Shown here: piece by piece, positions 6,858 to 10,274 of the stretch
Position numbering within the stretch: the stretch's first letter is position 1
Layout of the letters: each line of letters opens with the position of its first letter
DNA from: Deltaproteobacteria bacterium
Lineage (GTDB): Bacteria > Desulfobacterota > Syntrophia > Syntrophales > UBA5619
Length of the DNA stretch: 10,274 bases
Assembly (NCBI GenBank): GCA_026388365.1
Contig: JAPLJW010000185.1
Location: 1-10,274, forward strand
Reading direction: 5' to 3'
Translations under genes and position numbers: made by a program
The notes under the pieces: generated by a model
The model's database searches: none
Told to the model about the DNA's origin: nothing
Seen by the model: only the letters and a program-made list of their open reading frames with translations

Positions 6858-8032
6858 TGGCCATTCCGCTCTCCTACAGCATGCGGAATCTCTGGAAGCG
6901 CAGGCTGACGACGATTCTTACGGTTTCCGGGATGGCGCTGGTCGTGTTCGTCTTCGCCGCCGTCCTGATGATGGCCGCGGGGCTCCAGAAGACGCTCGTG
7001 GAGACGGGGTCGGACGACAACGTGGTCATCGTCCGCAAGGGATCGGCATCGGAGGTGATGAGCGGCATCGATCGCCGACAGGCCTCGATCGCGGAGATGC
7101 TGCCCCAGGTGGCGATCGGCGGGGAGGGCCGCAGACTCGTGGCCAAGGAGGTGGTGGTTCTGATCGCCCTCCCCAAGCGGGGCGCAGGGAAGACATCCAG
7201 CCATTCCAACGTCGTGGTCCGCGGTGTCCAGGAGGCATCGATCCCGCTGCGGCCGCAGGTGAAGCTCGTCGCGGGGCGACTGTTCCGGATGGGATCGTCG
7301 GAGATCATCGTCGGTAACAGCATCGCCAAGGGGTTCCTGGGGGTCGGGCTCCAGGGAACCCTGAACTGGGGGCAGCGGAGATGGACCGTGGTGGGCATCT
7401 TCGATGCGGGAAATACCGGCTTCAGCTCCGAAATCTGGGGGGACGTGGACCAGGTCATGCAGGCCTTCCGCCGGCCTGTTTACTCGTCGCTCATTTTCAG
7501 ATTGAATAACCCGGCCGCCTTCCCGGCGGCCAAAACGGCGATCGAAACGGACCCGCGGCTCACGCTCGAGGCCAAGCGGGAGACACGATACTATCTCGAC
7601 CAGTCGGAGATGATGGCGAAGTTCCTGCGGATCCTGGGTCTGTCGCTGACGATCATCTTTTCCATCGGCGCGATCATCGGCGCCATGATCACCATGTATT
7701 CGGCCGTGGCCAACCGGATCGGGGAGATCGGAACGATGCGCGCGCTGGGTTTTCGCCGGCGGAGCATCCTGGCCGCATTTCTCGCGGAGTCGCTCCTTCT
7801 GGGTCTCATCGGCGGCGGCACGGGGCTGTTCTTTGCCTCTTTCATGCAGTTCATCACCGTTTCCACCGTGAACTTTCAGACCTTTTCGGAATTGGCATTC
7901 AAATTCACCCTCACCGGGCGCATCGTCCTGCAGGCCATGGCCTTTGCACTCGTCATGGGCTTCATCGGCGGCATGTTGCCCGCGCTCCGCGCCTCCCGGA
8001 TGAGGATTGTTGACGCCCTGCGGGCGGGATAG
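6857..8032 (+). CDS. ABC transporter permease, FtsX/MacB family (second subunit)
   Basis: This 391-residue protein has the same layout as its neighbour: a membrane segment at about 18-42, a periplasmic domain to about 255, and segments at about 258-282, 305-330 and 353-376. The coupling loop NRIGEIGTMRALGFRRRSI (286-304) matches the FtsX consensus better than that of the first subunit. The tail PALRASRMRIVDALRAG is classic for the family. The N-terminal SYSMRNLWKRRLTTILT is the usual start of these permeases. GGAGG lies 8 bases before ATG 6857. The two permeases differ clearly in their periplasmic domains, so they are not a recent tandem copy. No outer-membrane channel gene follows. Confidence 0.93.
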   Translation: MAIPLSYSMRNLWKRRLTTILTVSGMALVVFVFAAVLMMAAGLQKTLVETGSDDNVVIVRKGSASEVMSGIDRRQASIAEMLPQVAIGGEGRRLVAKEVVVLIALPKRGAGKTSSHSNVVVRGVQEASIPLRPQVKLVAGRLFRMGSSEIIVGNSIAKGFLGVGLQGTLNWGQRRWTVVGIFDAGNTGFSSEIWGDVDQVMQAFRRPVYSSLIFRLNNPAAFPAAKTAIETDPRLTLEAKRETRYYLDQSEMMAKFLRILGLSLTIIFSIGAIIGAMITMYSAVANRIGEIGTMRALGFRRRSILAAFLAESLLLGLIGGGTGLFFASFMQFITVSTVNFQTFSELAFKFTLTGRIVLQAMAFALVMGFIGGMLPALRASRMRIVDALRAG

Positions 8033-8195
8033 TGGATGCCAGTCGCCCCCCTTGCTCCCGCTTGCAGTTGCGGCTGTCTCGGGATATAGTCCTCCTGCCA
8101 CCGATCGAGCAGATGCTTTGAGCGGTATCCCAAGGCGAAGATGACTTGGGCGCCACCTGTCCCGGATCCGCTTGACGCGGTGGAGTTAGGCTTAC
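8033..8195. other. Intergenic scar between the exporter and the hisH region
   Basis: There is no convincing gene. A 6-base inverted repeat, CCCAAG (8129-8134) and CTTGGG (8145-8150), has a 10-base loop and no T-run, so it is not a good terminator. On the minus strand, 8154-8081 encodes GAQVIF and later DRWQEDYIP. These resemble GTQVIF and DRSEEDDIP at HisH residues 81-95, but with about ten extra codons between them. This may be an inverted, decayed hisH piece or a chance match. Confidence 0.35.
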
Positions 8196-8283
8196 GGGCC
8201 CGGTTATCTGCGGGGAACAAACTCGCCGTCCTCAACGTCATCGGCCGGGAGCCGGAGACACGCGACAGTCGGCAGGAGAAAAG
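8196..8283 (+). pseudogene. Radical SAM (YhcC-type) 3' fragment upstream of hisH
   Basis: In frame, the fragment reads GNKLAVLNVIGREPETRDSRQEKR, against GNKLAVLNAIDRELEARDSWQGKR at the true gene end. The stop codon TAG (545-547) is TGG here (8285-8287), so the frame runs on to TGA 8300-8302 across the hisH start. Upstream of 8211 a one-base shift breaks the frame, and before about 8196 the similarity ends. It has no start codon and is dead. Confidence 0.82.
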
Positions 8284-8357
8284 GTGGGGGAGAGATTCAT
8301 GATCGGCATCGTGGACTACCGGGCGGGAAATCTGACCAGCGTCGCCCGGGCGCTGGA
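8196..8357 (+). repeat. Direct repeat copy 2: radical SAM 3' end plus hisH 5' start
   Basis: This is the partner of the repeat at 457-617, aligned gaplessly from about 8211. In this copy the hisH portion (from 8299) is intact and functional, while the upstream radical SAM portion is a fragment. Similarity fades after about 8357. Confidence 0.9.
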
Positions 8358-8934
8358 AAAACTGCATGAACCGTGCATCATTACCCATGATTCCAAATTA
8401 TTGGATGCCGCGAGCCATATCATCTTCCCCGGCGTCGGCGCCGCCGGACAGGCGATGGCGAACATCCGGGAGAACGGCCTGGACGGCCATCTGACAAGAT
8501 GGGTGCGGGAGGGCAAGCCGATCCTCGGGATCTGTCTCGGCACCCAGGTGATTTTCGACCGGAGCGAAGAGGACGACATCCCCTGCCTCGGCATCGTCCC
8601 GGGAGAGGTCAAGCGATTCCCGGCGGATCTCCGGGAGGGGGGGCAAAGGCTCAAGATTCCGCACATGGGATGGAATCGCGTGACCTTCCGGGAGGGCCAT
8701 CCGGTCTTCACAGGAATTCCCGGGGAGGCCGAGTTCTATTTTGTCCACTCCTACTACCCGGCTCCGGCGGATGCGGCCTGGGCCGCAGGCTGGACGGATT
8801 ACGGCATCCGCTTCTGTTCCGCCGTGGCCCGGGGAAACCTCGTTGCGGTCCAGTTCCACCCGGAGAAGAGCGGCCGGCCGGGGCTCACCCTGCTGGCCAA
8901 TTTCTGCGGCTGGAGAGGAAACCATGCTCAGTAA
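8299..8934 (+). CDS. hisH: Imidazole glycerol phosphate synthase, glutaminase subunit HisH
   Basis: This 211-residue class I glutamine amidotransferase takes ammonia from glutamine and passes it to HisF in histidine synthesis, in the cytoplasm. The catalytic triad is visible: Cys79 in GICLGTQ, and His187 and Glu189 in VQFHPEKSG. The oxyanion strand [11 protein letters not shown] is at 43-53. The length is normal. ATG 8299 is chosen over an in-frame GTG at 8284 because GGGGAG (8287-8292) precedes it and because HisH proteins begin MIGIVDYxxGN. The end overlaps hisF by 11 bases. The first 20 codons are duplicated as a dead fragment at 559. Its upstream neighbour was probably the radical SAM gene, so its present promoter is uncertain. 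Confidence 0.96.
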   Translation: MIGIVDYRAGNLTSVARALEKLHEPCIITHDSKLLDAASHIIFPGVGAAGQAMANIRENGLDGHLTRWVREGKPILGICLGTQVIFDRSEEDDIPCLGIVPGEVKRFPADLREGGQRLKIPHMGWNRVTFREGHPVFTGIPGEAEFYFVHSYYPAPADAAWAAGWTDYGIRFCSAVARGNLVAVQFHPEKSGRPGLTLLANFCGWRGNHAQ

Positions 8935-9703
8935 ACGGATCATCCCCTGTCTCGATGTCCGCGACGGCCGCCTGACCAAGGGGATCAAATTTAAAGAAAA
9001 CGTGGATATCGGCGACCCGGTGGAGGCCGCGCGGGAATATTACGAACAGGGGGCCGACGAAATCGTCTTCTACGACATCACGGCCTCCGCCGAGGGCCGC
9101 ACGATCATGCTCGATGTCGTAAAAAGGGTTGCCGAAACGATCTTCATTCCTTTTTCCGTAGGGGGCGGCATCGGGACGGTGGAGGAGATGCGGCGGGTGA
9201 TCCTCGCCGGGGCGGAAAAGATCAGCGTCAATTCAGAGGCGGTGAAAAATCACGGCATCATCGCGGAGGGGGCGAGGGCCTTTGGCAGCCAGTGCATCGT
9301 CCTCGGCATGGACGTGAAAAAAGTGCCTGCAAGCAATGAGATTCCTTCCGGATATGAGATGGTCATCCACGGCGGACGGACCGTAACCGGCCTCGACGCC
9401 CTCCGGTGGGCAAAGGAGGCGGAACGTCTCGGCGCGGGGGAGATCTGCCTCAACTCCATCGACGCCGACGGGACTTTAGACGGCTACGAACTCGACCTAA
9501 CCGCGCTGATCTCAAGTCATGTAGGCATCCCGGTGATCGCCTCCGGCGGTGCGGGAAAGCCGGAGCATCTCCTCGATGTCCTCACCCGGGGAAAGGCCGA
9601 CGCCGCCCTGATTGCCTCGATGGTCCACTACCGGACACACACCATCCCGGAGATCAAGAACTTTCTCCATGACCACGGCGTGAAGACAAGGCTGCAGTGG
9701 TAG
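8924..9703 (+). CDS. hisF: Imidazole glycerol phosphate synthase, cyclase subunit HisF
   Basis: This 259-residue TIM-barrel enzyme uses ammonia from HisH to convert PRFAR to imidazole glycerol phosphate and AICAR. The catalytic acids are Asp11 (PCLDV) and Asp130 (LGMDV). Phosphate-binding loops are FSVGGGI at 77-83 and [11 protein letters not shown] at 205-215. [15 protein letters not shown] and DITASAEGR are the HisF variant I associate with deltaproteobacteria, rather than the more usual forms. ATG 8924 is preceded by GGAGAGG and overlaps the hisH end, so the two are translationally coupled. No other his genes are in the window. The last 50 bases overlap the tail of the convergent response regulator gene. 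Confidence 0.96.
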   Translation: MLSKRIIPCLDVRDGRLTKGIKFKENVDIGDPVEAAREYYEQGADEIVFYDITASAEGRTIMLDVVKRVAETIFIPFSVGGGIGTVEEMRRVILAGAEKISVNSEAVKNHGIIAEGARAFGSQCIVLGMDVKKVPASNEIPSGYEMVIHGGRTVTGLDALRWAKEAERLGAGEICLNSIDADGTLDGYELDLTALISSHVGIPVIASGGAGKPEHLLDVLTRGKADAALIASMVHYRTHTIPEIKNFLHDHGVKTRLQW

Positions 9704-10265
9704 GAGAAGTGCCGTTGCCAACGCCTTCCGTATCTTCTTTCGTCTTTGACTTATCCTTATCCAGCAGCCATCGAATTTGGGATTGTTTCAAAATCTCCCG
9801 GCACAGGGTATCGGCCTTCCTCGCCCGTTCGGGTTCCTTCTTTGCGTAATAACCCAGGATCTTTGCCCCTATTTCCTGGAGCGAAAAGGGTTTGATGATG
9901 TAGCCCTCAACACCCAGCGTCATGCAGGACAGGACATCCTCACGGCCGGACAGCGACGTTGCCATCACGATGGTTGTCTTCTTGTCTTCGATGTTTGTCC
10001 GAATCGCTTTCAATATCTGGTACCCGGTCATTTCCGGCAGATATATGTCAAGTATAATGATATCGGGATGCCATTCTTCATAGACGAGAAGCGCTTCTTT
10101 CCCCGAAGCAACCAATTTTTTGTCGAATATTTGATTGAATAGTCCCTTGTCATATAGCAACTGGGTGGTATGGTCATCCTCAACAACCAGTATCTTGATC
10201 TTATCCGTACCACTCGGTGAGCACTGTGGCTCAAGCAGACAATTCACTTCGTCTTTTGACAACAT
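9654..10265 (-). CDS. CheY-like response regulator with FliM-like N-terminal motif
   Basis: This 203-residue protein has one receiver domain (about 22-140). The acidic pocket is Glu29-Asp30-Asp31, the phosphorylated residue is Asp73 ([10 protein letters not shown]), and the switch residues are Thr103 (MATS) and Lys125 (IIKPF). No DNA-binding or enzymatic output domain follows. The tail from 141 is charged, then low-complexity, and its last codons lie antisense to the end of hisF. The N-terminus [11 protein letters not shown] resembles the LSQDEIDALL peptide with which FliM binds CheY. The base composition is visibly more AT-rich than the neighbours, which fits a separate origin. The start is ATG at 10265-10263 with GGAAC upstream; the window ends 9 bases further on, so an earlier start cannot be excluded. 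Confidence 0.85.
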   Translation of the reverse strand: MLSKDEVNCLLEPQCSPSGTDKIKILVVEDDHTTQLLYDKGLFNQIFDKKLVASGKEALLVYEEWHPDIIILDIYLPEMTGYQILKAIRTNIEDKKTTIVMATSLSGREDVLSCMTLGVEGYIIKPFSLQEIGAKILGYYAKKEPERARKADTLCREILKQSQIRWLLDKDKSKTKEDTEGVGNGTSPTTAALSSRRGHGESS

Positions 10266-10274
10266 GCGGGTTCC

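Noticed and set aside
6740..8101. Long minus-strand open frame of 453 codons opposite the permease genes
   Set aside because: It is composed of Arg, Gly, His, Pro and Asp-rich sequence typical of a shadow frame in GC-rich DNA. The + strand permeases have clear domains.
8156..8191. attC-like integron site ending in GTTAGGC near 8185-8191
   Set aside because: The matching left core (RYYYAAC) and complementary arms are absent within 140 bases on either strand, and there is no integrase.
8299..9703. HisH/HisF as an LPS sugar pathway (WbuY/WbuZ) rather than histidine synthesis
   Set aside because: No N-acetyl sugar amidotransferase or other sugar gene is nearby, and both proteins carry standard histidine-pathway catalytic residues.

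Overview
The window reads as GC-rich bacterial chromosome. The HisH and HisF variants, the YhcC-type radical SAM gene next to them, and the CheY-like protein with a FliM-like start all suggest a deltaproteobacterial-type organism (Desulfobacterota, perhaps near Syntrophales). That placement comes from remembered family resemblance, not from a search. All genes are on the + strand except a response regulator at the right end.

Layout. (1) 1-547: the 3' part of a YhcC/TIGR01212 radical SAM gene. (2) 548-730: a decayed copy of the first part of hisH, then a short gap. (3) 731-8032: an exporter locus. It holds a membrane fusion protein (MFP), an exported M20 metallopeptidase, a 490-base scar region (MFP remnant, palindromic element, strong promoter), an AAA/DUF4143 ATPase, and then an ABC ATPase with two FtsX/MacB-type permeases in overlapping frames. 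(4) 8033-8298: a gap that ends in a decayed copy of the radical SAM 3' end. (5) 8299-9703: intact hisH and hisF, overlapping by 11 bases. (6) 9654-10265, minus strand: a response regulator whose tail overlaps the end of hisF.

How the genes work together. HisH and HisF form imidazole glycerol phosphate synthase. The MFP, ABC ATPase and two permeases look like one MacAB/DevBCA-type tripartite exporter; no outer-membrane factor gene is visible. The peptidase and the DUF4143 ATPase sit between the MFP and the rest of the exporter and look like later insertions. The promoter at 3696-3724 could now drive the ATPase together with the ABC and permease genes.

The most notable feature is scar structure. 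The radical SAM/hisH junction occurs twice as a diverged direct repeat exactly 7,740 bases apart (about 471-617 and 8211-8357), bracketing the whole exporter locus. The left copy keeps the radical SAM end and has a dead hisH start; the right copy is the reverse. A second, nested repeat is present: the 3' part of the MFP gene (about 1681-1794) reappears as a remnant at 3324-3474, just after the peptidase gene. Both pairs are about 78% identical in their best parts by hand count. This suggests nested duplicative insertions at gene junctions, with no transposase or integrase visible. I see no tRNA, rRNA, CRISPR array or complete insertion sequence.
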